13,948 bases of DNA from Helicobacteraceae bacterium (GCA_031276985.1 JAISMA010000069.1:1-13948); one strand, 5' to 3'; positions 1 through 8,155 are shown, counted from the stretch's first letter. The notes: generated by a model from the letters alone, not told the origin. Translations and numbers: made by a program.

Positions 1-279
1 CTTTTTCCACGCAATGCGCGAATAATCGTCGATTTGTCCGATCGCGCCGTTTAGATAGCCCGAATAAACCTGCCGAAGCGTTTGGTTTGGATAAAAACAT
101 GCGTAGCTAAGATAGTAGCCGCGATCCGTTTTGCCATCCGTAAAAATTTGCTTGCAACCGCTAGGAACGCTCCAACGTTTTTCTGCCTTTTGCGCGGCGA
201 TCGCCTCGCCTATTTCGTCCGCCGCCGCGCCGATCGCGCAAACTGCCGAAATCGCCAAAAACGCCGCTTTAATTCGCAT
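1..279 (-). CDS. Exported protein of unknown function, N-terminal part (runs off the window)
   Basis: An open frame of 93 codons runs without a stop from an ATG at 279 to the window edge, so only the N-terminus is present. An AAAGGA-type ribosome binding site sits at about 285-290, a normal distance upstream, and supports this start. The first ~20 residues (MRIKAAFLAISAVCAIGAAA) form a typical Sec signal peptide with a likely cleavage near the AAA/DE boundary, so the product should be periplasmic or secreted. The mature part has Cys42 and Cys60 (a possible disulphide) and an aromatic-rich stretch of Tyr, Phe and Trp around residues 55-90. I do not recognise the family. A secreted nuclease or small periplasmic protein is possible, but no catalytic motif is visible. 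It is transcribed away from lspA. Real gene: fairly sure; function: unknown. Confidence 0.75.
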   Translation of the reverse strand, partial: MRIKAAFLAISAVCAIGAAADEIGEAIAAQKAEKRWSVPSGCKQIFTDGKTDRGYYLSYACFYPNQTLRQVYSGYLNGAIGQIDDYSRIAWKK

Positions 280-320
280 ATTTGTCCTTTCGCGTGTTCG
301 TCCTTTTGTTTGGCTGTTTG

Positions 321-326
321 ATTGTA
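321..326 (-). promoter_or_regulatory. Candidate -10 box for the leftward exported-protein gene
   Basis: On the minus strand these six bases read TACAAT, about 42 bases upstream of the start codon at 279. No strong -35 is present, as is common for Campylobacterota sigma-70 promoters. Seen by eye only. Confidence 0.35.
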
Positions 327-348
327 ACCGCCAAATCGTTAAAAACGC

Positions 349-354
349 TACAAT
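349..354 (+). promoter_or_regulatory. Candidate -10 box for lspA
   Basis: TACAAT lies 30 bases before the lspA ATG, giving a short leader of about 24 bases. The -35 region (around 326-331) is poor and overlaps the -10 box of the divergent gene, so the two promoters would occupy the same DNA. Confidence 0.35.
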
Positions 355-384
355 GCGCTCCAAAAATCACAACGGCGGACTTGC

Positions 385-846
385 ATGCGGCTAAAAAATA
401 TCAATCGATCGACGGCGGTTTTCTGGCTTTTTTTCATCGGCGCGATCGCGGTCGATCAATTGGTTAAATTCGTAATTTTGGAAGGTTTTCGGTGGAATAG
501 CGCCGCGCTTTCGATCGTGCTGACGCTCAACAAAGGCGTGGCGTTTTCGTTGTTTGCCTCGCTTGGCGAAGCGCTCAAATACGTTCAAGTCGCGCTGATC
601 GTCGCCGCGATCGCCTTCGTGTTTTGGGACAAATTGACCATTCGCTACGCCACGCCGCTTGGCGTTTTGCTTGGCGCGGGCTGTTCAAACCTGCTCGATC
701 GGTTTATGCACGGCGGCGTGGTGGATTACATCTTTTGGCATTACGGATTTGAATTTGCCGTGTTCAATCTAGCCGACGTAGCAATCGACTGCTCGATCGC
801 GTGGATTCTTTGGCGCTATCTTCGCCGCGATCGCAATAAGATTTAA
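385..846 (+). CDS. lspA: Lipoprotein signal peptidase (signal peptidase II)
   Basis: This is the inner-membrane aspartyl protease that cleaves the signal peptide of prolipoproteins after lipid has been attached to the lipobox cysteine. At 153 residues it has the normal family length. Visible family motifs are DQLVK near residue 24, NKGVAFS at 49-55, the block SNLLDR..GGVVDYI at 101-115, and FNLADVAID at 127-135. The catalytic pair should be Asp114 (in VVDYI) and Asp131 (in LAD). Four hydrophobic segments (about 10-30, 63-81, 88-100, 126-145) give the usual four-helix topology. The start at 385 follows a weak purine stretch; no better start is seen. In many Campylobacterota lspA follows glmM; here it instead lies next to a divergent exported-protein gene and has its own promoter candidate. 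All nine arginines use CGN codons, unlike the genes downstream. Confidence 0.96.
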   Translation: MRLKNINRSTAVFWLFFIGAIAVDQLVKFVILEGFRWNSAALSIVLTLNKGVAFSLFASLGEALKYVQVALIVAAIAFVFWDKLTIRYATPLGVLLGAGCSNLLDRFMHGGVVDYIFWHYGFEFAVFNLADVAIDCSIAWILWRYLRRDRNKI

Positions 847-901
847 GGGCGTTAAAACGCGATCGGTTTGAATTGTTCTGTTGAACGCGCCAATCGTCCT
901 C

Positions 902-1085
902 CGTCATACCCGCGATGAAGCGATAGCTTCCAAAGGAAGCGTATATCGTGAAGGAAGGCGGGTATCCAAACCTGAATCGCGATCGTCGTTTGCGGTTGCG
1001 GGTTTCGACTTTCTGTTTTTTGGATTCCCGCCTTCCTCCGCGCCTTGCGTTTGCAAGCAAGCGGCGCTTCGCGGGAATGACGGGG
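902..1085. repeat. Composite palindromic repeat, copy 1 (expanded loops)
   Basis: The left half has arms CGTCATACCCGC (902-913) and GCGGGTATCC (958-967). The right half has GGATTCCCGC (1022-1031) and GCGGGAATGACG (1071-1082). The same arms occur at 10517-10626 and 10839-10966. The stretch 1008-1033 matches 10588-10613 at 25 of 26 positions, so homology extends beyond the palindromes. In this copy the short loops have grown to about 40 bases and hold extra hairpins, including GCTTCCAAAGGAAGCG at 926-941. No gene is supported in 847-1298 apart from this element and the promoter region. Confidence 0.75.
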
Positions 1086-1127
1086 AGCGGCGGAATGATG
1101 GGGGAGGGCAGAGGAATACGCGGATTG

Positions 1128-1141
1128 AAACAACGTTGTTT
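1128..1141. other. Perfect 14-bp palindrome AAACAACGTTGTTT
   Basis: A self-complementary sequence between the repeat and the AT-rich promoter region. It could be a protein-binding site or a weak hairpin; there is no uridine tract to make it a clear terminator for lspA. Confidence 0.35.
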
Positions 1142-1238
1142 TAGGCGATCGCGGCGTTTTTCTTGAGTAAAATCTAGCATTTTGACAAGCAATACATATT
1201 GCAAAACTGAGTTTGTAACTTTGCAAAATAAATCATAA

Positions 1239-1298
1239 TTGACAAATTTTTTTGAAATTTGTGGTACAATTGCAACAATTCTATAAAAAGGGGATCCC
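1239..1298 (+). promoter_or_regulatory. Promoter region of the giant surface protein operon, with an inverted repeat
   Basis: An extended -10 (TG at 1262-1263, TACAAT at 1265-1270) is preceded by TTGACA at 1239-1244. The 20-base spacing is long, so the extended -10 probably does most of the work. Between and overlapping these boxes lies a perfect inverted repeat, ACAAATTT (1242-1249) and AAATTTGT (1255-1262), with a 5-base centre: a candidate operator that would block RNA polymerase. TTGCAA occurs at 1199-1204, 1221-1226 and 1270-1275, and a 6-bp inverted repeat GCAATA..TATTGC lies at 1189-1202. A purine-rich ribosome binding site (AAAAAGGGGA, about 1285-1294) stands just before the ATG at 1299. 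Confidence 0.55.
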
Positions 1299-4200
1299 AT
1301 GAGAACGGTTGTGTTCGCAACTTTTGCGGTTGTAAGCATTCCAATTGCGTTTTTCGCGCGCGTCTTGGCGAGCGTATTCGCAAGGCGCGAGAGCCGCCGC
1401 GTCGCGCCTAGTTTTGCGCTGAAGGCGATAGTTTTATCGCTTGCGGTCATATTTGGCGGAACGCTTGCTCACGCGGCGAGCGGCTCGGCAACGCAGACTC
1501 CGCAAGGCAAAACGCTTCCAAAGGAAGCGACAAAAACGCCAAGCGCGCCGAGTCCTCTCACTTTTGCGCCAGCGGGCGGTTCGCAAACGCAACAGCCCCA
1601 GCAAAAACCTTCTCGAAGCGGCTTGAAGCCTTCATCGCTCGTTACTACGGCGTACGACATTGAGGCTAGATACAACGAACCGCTTACGTTGAGAAGCACA
1701 AGAGAGATTGTGGGCGATATTATCGCGATCGGCGCTAGCGCGGTATGTATACCTCAATATGACCTAGGTATGGGGAGAAATCCGTATATTCCTGGACCTT
1801 TGATGTATAACAGAGTTTACGATGATCGGGACGGTCACGGCCGCTACAACTACCAAAGGATAATGGGCGGCGCTACGACGATACTCGGAGGATGCCGCGA
1901 TCCCAAAGTTACCGCGCCCGCCGTCTACTTTCCCTATGAACAACCCAACGCCCACTCGCGTTATATAGGTTGGGGCGATAATCTGCTTTACGCCAATGTG
2001 AACAACGGCTGGGTTTATGGGACGATCAACGAATCCAATACAATGGCAAAGCTAACTCTGCCAAGCGGCGCTAAAATTGTGGAGGCGACGCTTTACTGGA
2101 CGGGCATGCTTACAAATTTGATACGCCCGCCCGGGGTATGGCCCGTCGATACGCAAAACTGCCTTACAACAAACGACGGACCGTGGAATGGCGGCAACTT
2201 TGGCGGAATGTACAACTGCGGACACAATGACGCTCAAGGAGAGGCGATTGTGAGTTCGTACTCCAAAGTACAATTAAAAATCCCTAGCAAAGATTACGTT
2301 CCCGTCAAGGGAGACGTGATCTATTCTCGCACCGACTTTATCGACGGCAACGAGCACTATCTGGTAAAAGCGAATGTAACGCACCTAATCGACTCCGATC
2401 CTAGCAAGCAAAGCGGCGATTATTACGTTAAAGGCGTTCAGACCAGATTGCACAGCCACTATAACGGCACGTTTGGAGCGTGGACGCTGGTTGTGATCTA
2501 CGAAAACCCTAACGACACGCCCAAACACATTAGCGTATTTGACGGAATGGAGTACGTTACTCACGATAAAACGGTAGATCTGAACGGGTTTTTGACCCCA
2601 ATGCACGGCGATGTGGATGGCAAGGTTATCTATATGTCGGCGTGGGCTGGCAACCTAGAATTGCTTGGCGAGGACTGCCTTATCCTGAACTTTGACGGCA
2701 ATCCTAACTGCTACACCGTTCCAAGCGGCAATCCGGCAGGCGGCAAGGCGGTATTTTTGGGCGGCAGAGGGGATAAATCCAACGCCTTTAGAAGTAGCAT
2801 TACCACAGACGGCGTTCCAACCGCCGCCAATGGAGCTACGACCGCAAACGCATATGGCATACCGCTACCTGGTAGCATTCCCAGCACTGATTATACGCCG
2901 GGCTTTAACCTGCATAGCTACAATCTGCATAACGTGCTTAAAAACGGTCAGACAAAGACAAATCTTAGGATTATGACGGACAAGGACAACCCGGGCGATT
3001 ATTGGTACGGCTACGGCGACTTTACCAATCTTGAGTTTGTCGCGTTTTCCACCATGATCCATATTCCGTATCTGGGTAGCATTCAACAAGACGCGGAGCT
3101 TAGCGCCTGCCCCAACGTGCAAACGTTAAGCGGAACTAGCGTGCATTACACGCTTACCTTTAAAAACACCGGGAACATTTTTGCCGATGACGTTAAGCTT
3201 ATCAGCAACTTCGCCGATCAGAACATGCTAGACCTAATCGATCACGACCTGACGACGGTTCCCACGCTGAAGATTGACGGCGTGATCAAGGACGGGATCT
3301 GCGCGAAAACGGGCTGGGGCATTCAATGCAACGTGGGCAATGTTAGTATTGGCAGCGTCGTTACGGTGGATTACAACGTTACGATCGACTCCAATATCAC
3401 CGCAACCGATTTCAATACGCCGGGCGGTTTTACAAACACGGCGTACGCCACCTATAACAATCCCGATTACGATCCGCCCAAACCGGTAACTCAGCCTGCG
3501 GAAGTAACCGATCCAGTGTTTATCAGCGCGGATTATTGCAACGTGCATAGTTGCGTCGATCCCGCGTTGAACGTGCCTATCAAGACGTTTAACGACGATT
3601 CCGGTTTGTTTGTGGTGAGACCGATTCAAGACGTATATGAAAACGCGACCAAAAAAGATCCGTTTGACAAGCCAATGCTGGTTTTCTGCAAAGGTATGAA
3701 AGCGTATAACGAGAGCAATGAGCAACAGGGCAAGGACTTTCTCGGAAAAGACGCGAGTTTGCTCGAAACATGGATTCCGTTGCCGATGAGTATGCCGGTT
3801 AAGGGCAACGTCGCTCCGAGCCAGCCCATTACCAGCAACTTTCGTTTTACGAAGTTTCTCAGCGACGCGACAAAGGCGTATTACTACGCGCCCGGTCATA
3901 CGCGCGAGGCGTTGTTTACGCGAGAGAGTAAACCCATTTTGTACGGCAAAAAGATGAAGTCCAACGGCTATTTGGCATGGCAAGGCGACGCGCTTGACAC
4001 TAACGCAGACAATGCGTATCCGATTTACGGCGTACGCGTAAATCTGGACGATCTAACGCTTCATGAGTCTATGTACAACGACAAAGACGACAAAGGCAAG
4101 CCGATTTTCACCTTTGCCAATATCAACCTGATTGGCACGGCGTTGGCGATCGATACGTCCAGCGGCAAATCCGTATATAAATGCCAACCAAAGAGCAAGA

Positions 4201-7200
4201 TTTCCCTTAGCCACTACGGACAGGTTATAAAAGCCGATCTGTTGCGCGATCCGGGCTTGCAGTGCAGCGCGAGCAAGTTAGCCTTTAAGCAACTTAACGG
4301 CGGCGGCGATTACAACTATCGCTACGCGGAGCTTAAATCTCCAAGAGGCGGTACGGACGCGGATAAAGCCGACGGCAGTACAGAGCTGTATTTTTCTTGC
4401 CGCGACATTAGACAGCACACGGGTTTGACCGATAACGGCTTTTATCTGATCGATCCGATCGATAACAAAGGCGTTCCCATTACGGCTTACTGCACAATGC
4501 CTAAAAGTATCGCTCTTAACAAAGAAGAGCTAGTTACGACGAGCTTTTTGTCGCTGGATGGCAAATTGGTCTATTCGACGAACCATATGAACGAGGACAC
4601 ATGCACCAAACTTGGTTTGGCTTTCTTTGTGCCGACCAGCAAAGAGCTGTTCAAGAGTCAGCAAAAGAATTTGGCGGCTCAGTATAGCCAATGGGCGGGA
4701 TACACGGGTACCAATAACGACTGGCAACTAACCATGACGGGCACAAACTACAACGCCGCGGTTCAGTTTGGAAACGGAGACATTGACGCTCGCAATTATG
4801 TCGTTTGGCCTTTTGGACCTTTTGGGCTATATAATCCTAAGGGCAACTTTAATCTCAACAATCCGGATGACGGAACGGCTTGCCACCTCGTCGGTTGCAA
4901 AGCGCCTTTGCATAGCAAGAAGTTTGAAACGGCTAGTCGCACAACGCTCGATCATTTCGGCTGGATCACTATCTTTAACAGCGCGGGCGTACCTGGCAGT
5001 ATGCTAGACAGAATGAAAAAGAAAGAGCCCGTAACGTTAAAAGACGCCAAGCTGGAATCAACCTTCTGGATTAGCGACGACGGTTGCTCTAAATACGGAA
5101 ACGCGGATCCTATAACAGGAGAGCCAAACGGGGATTATGTGGCCAATACGTGGATGAACTTCGTGTATCACTACCAGAGCGACAAGAAAGGAGACATTAT
5201 CCACTGCAACGATCAGCATTATGTGCATAACGCCGCAGTTGAGTTGCCGCCGTATCCGTACGCTAGCTACTCCTGCGTAGGGCTGGATAGCTACTTCCCG
5301 CTTACCGGATCGCTTCCCGATAACGCTTTTGGATGGGACTACTCGCTAACCCCTGGCGAAGATAACGCCACGCTGTATACAAAAATGGCTGAAGGCGGCG
5401 ATTCGATCAAGATAAAAATCGCGCCCGATCCGGACGATCCCACTGGAATTAAGGGCTTTGACGGCGCGATCTGCGCGAGCCTTGTTTATAAGAGCGAGCT
5501 GGACGGCAGTTATGGAAGCAGAGCGGCGGATGATGCGAGCGTCGCGGGCGTTCCATCCATAAGCGCGGAGTTTGCCGTGGAAGGCGGAGGCGACCGCGAG
5601 TATATGTGCATTAACGTCGATTCCACGACAATGCCCGATCTAATTAAGACTCCCGCCGTCTTTGAATGGGGGGGCGATATTCTATTCGCGTCAAAAGAGG
5701 CGTATATCGACATTAAAATGTTTGACTGCCAAATCGTCGACGAGCCTGTACGGAGCTTTGATACAAAGGGATGCGAACGCAAAGAGTCGCAGTCGTCCAA
5801 GTTCAGTCTGCGACCCGCGTTTAATACGGGTTCCAAACCCAAATACGACGGCAGATGGCTTGTGGGCGAGCAGTATGGCGACCAACTCAATCCCGCCATT
5901 ACGCCTTATCCTTACGGCGTTAAGCCTTTTACGTTCTATGCCTTTAGCGCTACGGAAGGATACGTAGGAAGCACGTTTGGCGCGGGAGGATGCCCCAACC
6001 CTGTGAGCGCAGGAGCGGATGGCAATACGCCGTTATGCGTTCTGGCAATCGATAAAACAAACGGCGAAGTAAGCGATAAGCTGGACGCAAACGTTAGTAT
6101 TATCGGAGCCATAAACTCGGACTCTACCCCCAAATTCCACTGGATAAGCTACAACGACGTAGGCGAGATCAATCTAACGCTTTTCGATCGATCGTGGGCG
6201 AAGATTGATTTGGAGAACATAGCCAACGGCCACGCCGACTGCATAGAAAACAGCTGGGCAGAAACGCCTCTTGAAAATCCGAGTTCGCCGGATAACGGCA
6301 AGATTGGTTGCGACACGGCTTGGATTGTGGGCGATACGGTTATTAGGCCAAGCGAGTTTAATATAAGTCACTTCAAGGTGGAAGGACCACATAAGGGCTA
6401 CGAGAGCGTTACCGACGCGACTTACGTCTATTACTCCAAATTGGGCGCGGGCGAGGATGCTCTGAAAAACGAGTATCAGCAGTTTGCTCTCGTTTCGATC
6501 GAAGCGCAGGCGCTTGGAGTAACGGGCAAGGTTGCGCCAAGCTACGACGGCGCGGACGGCAACTACAGCAACTTCATAGCGCACAGCATTACGCCTAAAC
6601 CCACGTCCACAAATAAAAACGACATACCGCAGAAAGTTGTGGACAGGATTCAGGTCTGCTATTACGAAGTCGGCAACGCCGCTAGTTGCGATCCGTCCAG
6701 CTCTGATACTCCGCGCAAAGTATGGACGAAGGGCGAAGCTAAGCTAACTTACGCGCTCAACTTTGATCGCGACTATAAGACGCCTTTGCCCGTGTTGTTT
6801 ATGCAAGCAAACGGACAAGATCTGAATATATCGTTTATCGAAAGCAAGCGCGCCGACGGCACGGTTGTTGACGACCCCGTTTCAAGCGGCGCTTGGTGGG
6901 GAGATCCGGCGAATGTCGGCACCTACAAGAAGATCGACTTTATTTACGGCAGAGCGAGTTTGCCAAACGTTACGTCTAAAACGCATGAGGCCAACCTCTC
7001 TTTCACGATCGATTACTTTAGCGATCGCATTGGAACGGACGACGGCGTTAGAAAATATTTGACAATGCCAAGCGCGCTGACTTCCAATACGGGCTGGTAT
7101 CGAATTTCGGCTGTAGGCTACACTCAGGACGTTAACACTTCGGCGACGATAGCGACGGACGTAGACGGCGTTAGATTCCCCGTATATGCTCCTGGAGATA

Positions 7201-7505
7201 AGAGGCTTAGCGGAAATCCCAACAACATAGCGGAATACGCGCTTGATAAACGTCGTCCGCGCAGGTTTGTCGCGCACTTGGTGAATCTGCCTACTTATCT
7301 GTGGTATCACCAAGCTGGCAAGACTTACAGCTCCGATCTTTCGAACATCGAAAATCGCAAGAATTGCTTCGAGCATCCGTGCGGCACAATGGAGTTCTTG
7401 CCGTCTATCGACAAGAGCGGCTGGGGCGGTCAAGGAGAAAGCGACAACAGGTTTTACGAAGATAACTCCACGAGAGAGTTAACGCCGTATAGATTGGTGC
7501 GATAA
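1299..7505 (+). CDS. Giant exported MshQ/PilY1-like tip adhesin candidate with GON-like and DUF11-like modules
   Basis: A 2068-residue surface protein, proposed to be the pilus-tip adhesin of this operon. Seen in the sequence: an unusually long leader with two hydrophobic stretches (3-20 and 39-58) and a likely cleavage after AHA (57-59); a low-complexity Pro/Gln/Ser/Lys linker (60-115); a beta-rich region (about 225-590) with ATLYWTG (263-269) and WTLVVIYENP (395-404), patterns common ahead of DUF11 domains in large surface proteins; a DUF11-like segment (about 597-735); a fibrinogen/GON-like module (about 1033-1327) marked by SCRDI, DNGFYLIDP, AYC, LAFFVPTSKE, EPNGDY.AN and HCND; and a DUF6701-like region (about 1605-1935) with YNDVGEINL (1618-1626), VIRPSEFNI (1681-1689) and FIYGRASLPN (1881-1890), the pattern of MshQ C-termini. 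All 34 cysteines lie after the leader, which fits disulphides outside the cytoplasm. No C-terminal anchor or autotransporter barrel is seen. The stop is one base before the first pseudopilin gene. AGA/AGG arginine codons are frequent. Function is inference; the domain calls come from pattern memory. Confidence 0.7.
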   Translation: MRTVVFATFAVVSIPIAFFARVLASVFARRESRRVAPSFALKAIVLSLAVIFGGTLAHAASGSATQTPQGKTLPKEATKTPSAPSPLTFAPAGGSQTQQPQQKPSRSGLKPSSLVTTAYDIEARYNEPLTLRSTREIVGDIIAIGASAVCIPQYDLGMGRNPYIPGPLMYNRVYDDRDGHGRYNYQRIMGGATTILGGCRDPKVTAPAVYFPYEQPNAHSRYIGWGDNLLYANVNNGWVYGTINESNTMAKLTLPSGAKIVEATLYWTGMLTNLIRPPGVWPVDTQNCLTTNDGPWNGGNFGGMYNCGHNDAQGEAIVSSYSKVQLKIPSKDYVPVKGDVIYSRTDFIDGNEHYLVKANVTHLIDSDPSKQSGDYYVKGVQTRLHSHYNGTFGAWTLVVIYENPNDTPKHISVFDGMEYVTHDKTVDLNGFLTPMHGDVDGKVIYMSAWAGNLELLGEDCLILNFDGNPNCYTVPSGNPAGGKAVFLGGRGDKSNAFRSSITTDGVPTAANGATTANAYGIPLPGSIPSTDYTPGFNLHSYNLHNVLKNGQTKTNLRIMTDKDNPGDYWYGYGDFTNLEFVAFSTMIHIPYLGSIQQDAELSACPNVQTLSGTSVHYTLTFKNTGNIFADDVKLISNFADQNMLDLIDHDLTTVPTLKIDGVIKDGICAKTGWGIQCNVGNVSIGSVVTVDYNVTIDSNITATDFNTPGGFTNTAYATYNNPDYDPPKPVTQPAEVTDPVFISADYCNVHSCVDPALNVPIKTFNDDSGLFVVRPIQDVYENATKKDPFDKPMLVFCKGMKAYNESNEQQGKDFLGKDASLLETWIPLPMSMPVKGNVAPSQPITSNFRFTKFLSDATKAYYYAPGHTREALFTRESKPILYGKKMKSNGYLAWQGDALDTNADNAYPIYGVRVNLDDLTLHESMYNDKDDKGKPIFTFANINLIGTALAIDTSSGKSVYKCQPKSKISLSHYGQVIKADLLRDPGLQCSASKLAFKQLNGGGDYNYRYAELKSPRGGTDADKADGSTELYFSCRDIRQHTGLTDNGFYLIDPIDNKGVPITAYCTMPKSIALNKEELVTTSFLSLDGKLVYSTNHMNEDTCTKLGLAFFVPTSKELFKSQQKNLAAQYSQWAGYTGTNNDWQLTMTGTNYNAAVQFGNGDIDARNYVVWPFGPFGLYNPKGNFNLNNPDDGTACHLVGCKAPLHSKKFETASRTTLDHFGWITIFNSAGVPGSMLDRMKKKEPVTLKDAKLESTFWISDDGCSKYGNADPITGEPNGDYVANTWMNFVYHYQSDKKGDIIHCNDQHYVHNAAVELPPYPYASYSCVGLDSYFPLTGSLPDNAFGWDYSLTPGEDNATLYTKMAEGGDSIKIKIAPDPDDPTGIKGFDGAICASLVYKSELDGSYGSRAADDASVAGVPSISAEFAVEGGGDREYMCINVDSTTMPDLIKTPAVFEWGGDILFASKEAYIDIKMFDCQIVDEPVRSFDTKGCERKESQSSKFSLRPAFNTGSKPKYDGRWLVGEQYGDQLNPAITPYPYGVKPFTFYAFSATEGYVGSTFGAGGCPNPVSAGADGNTPLCVLAIDKTNGEVSDKLDANVSIIGAINSDSTPKFHWISYNDVGEINLTLFDRSWAKIDLENIANGHADCIENSWAETPLENPSSPDNGKIGCDTAWIVGDTVIRPSEFNISHFKVEGPHKGYESVTDATYVYYSKLGAGEDALKNEYQQFALVSIEAQALGVTGKVAPSYDGADGNYSNFIAHSITPKPTSTNKNDIPQKVVDRIQVCYYEVGNAASCDPSSSDTPRKVWTKGEAKLTYALNFDRDYKTPLPVLFMQANGQDLNISFIESKRADGTVVDDPVSSGAWWGDPANVGTYKKIDFIYGRASLPNVTSKTHEANLSFTIDYFSDRIGTDDGVRKYLTMPSALTSNTGWYRISAVGYTQDVNTSATIATDVDGVRFPVYAPGDKRLSGNPNNIAEYALDKRRPRRFVAHLVNLPTYLWYHQAGKTYSSDLSNIENRKNCFEHPCGTMEFLPSIDKSGWGGQGESDNRFYEDNSTRELTPYRLVR
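1513..1529. repeat. 17-bp palindrome inside the giant gene, shared with the upstream repeat
   Basis: CGCTTCC-AAA-GGAAGCG is a perfect inverted repeat encoding Leu-Pro-Lys-Glu-Ala in the low-complexity linker just after the signal peptide. Sixteen of its bases (1514-1529) are identical to 926-941 inside the upstream intergenic repeat. Confidence 0.6.
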
Positions 7506-7506
7506 G

Positions 7507-8154
7507 ATGAGAAGGGCTTTTTCTATGATCGAGTTGATTATCACGATCGTATTGATCGGGATAATCTTCGCGGCTATACCTGGGCTATTGGCTCGCGCGG
7601 TAGAGGCTGACACTTCGTCGCTTGAAGGCGAGGCGCTCTACCACGCCGCGGCTAAGATGCAAGAGATCGTCGCGCAACCGCATAATTCGATTCTCAACAA
7701 AGACGCTTACAAAAATAAGCCGTATGTTGTTTATTATGACGGCGGCGCGATCTGCGGCGGAGGGACGGAGACCAAAGGAATCCAAGAGCTAAAGAATACC
7801 GCGCCGATTGATATTGGCGGTCTAAAACGCGACGCTATGTGTCCGGACAAAACGCCGCAGTACGAGGACATTACTTTGGCGCCCGTTTTGCAAAGCGCGA
7901 TAAACGAATACAACGGCTGGAGACAAACGGATTTTTCGCAGGGCTACACGCTAGAAGTCGCGATAACGCCTTTGCAGGATAACCGCGTAGTATCTGGCTA
8001 TACGCAAGATCTCAATTTGAGCGAGTGGACGGCTACGAGCCCGGCTACCACGCCGCGCGATCTGCTGTTGATTACCATTACCGCTTCATATAGCGACACG
8101 GGCGAGACGATAGGCGTTTTGCGTTATGCGGCGTCGAACGTGGGAAAGCGTTAA
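7507..8154 (+). CDS. Minor pilin-like protein 1 (MshD/PilV/GspI-type prepilin)
   Basis: A 215-residue prepilin-like protein. The very short leader MRRA is followed by FSMIE, so after cleavage by a prepilin peptidase Phe would be residue 1 and Glu residue 5, the residue needed for docking in a growing pilus. A hydrophobic helix spans residues 5-28. The C-terminal globular part has two cysteines (Cys83, Cys112) and ends in a beta-rich stretch around ITASYSDTGET, which resembles the end of MshD/PilV-type minor pilins. The ATG is one base after the stop of the giant gene, so the two are probably translationally coupled. Type IV pilin-like: firm. Assignment to the MshD/PilV subgroup: moderate. Confidence 0.85.
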   Translation: MRRAFSMIELIITIVLIGIIFAAIPGLLARAVEADTSSLEGEALYHAAAKMQEIVAQPHNSILNKDAYKNKPYVVYYDGGAICGGGTETKGIQELKNTAPIDIGGLKRDAMCPDKTPQYEDITLAPVLQSAINEYNGWRQTDFSQGYTLEVAITPLQDNRVVSGYTQDLNLSEWTATSPATTPRDLLLITITASYSDTGETIGVLRYAASNVGKR

Positions 8155-8155
8155 T

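Noticed and set aside
1..279. Secreted DNA/RNA non-specific endonuclease
   Set aside because: The Cys and Tyr pattern briefly suggested it, but the catalytic DRGH region would lie outside the window, so it cannot be supported.
849..860. Small hairpin after lspA as a terminator
   Set aside because: Only a 5-bp stem with a 2-base loop and no T tract; too weak to call.
764..1450. 228-codon minus-strand frame spanning the lspA end, the repeat and the start of the giant gene
   Set aside because: It crosses three unrelated elements, its translation is basic low-complexity sequence made by the repeat, and it runs through the giant gene's promoter.
3234..3983. 249-codon minus-strand frame inside the giant gene
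   Set aside because: Antisense to a well-supported coding frame, no recognisable domain, and rich in Arg/His/Val as expected of a reverse-frame shadow.
6882..7433. 183-codon minus-strand frame inside the giant gene
   Set aside because: Shadow of the DUF6701-like coding region; no ribosome binding site or family pattern.
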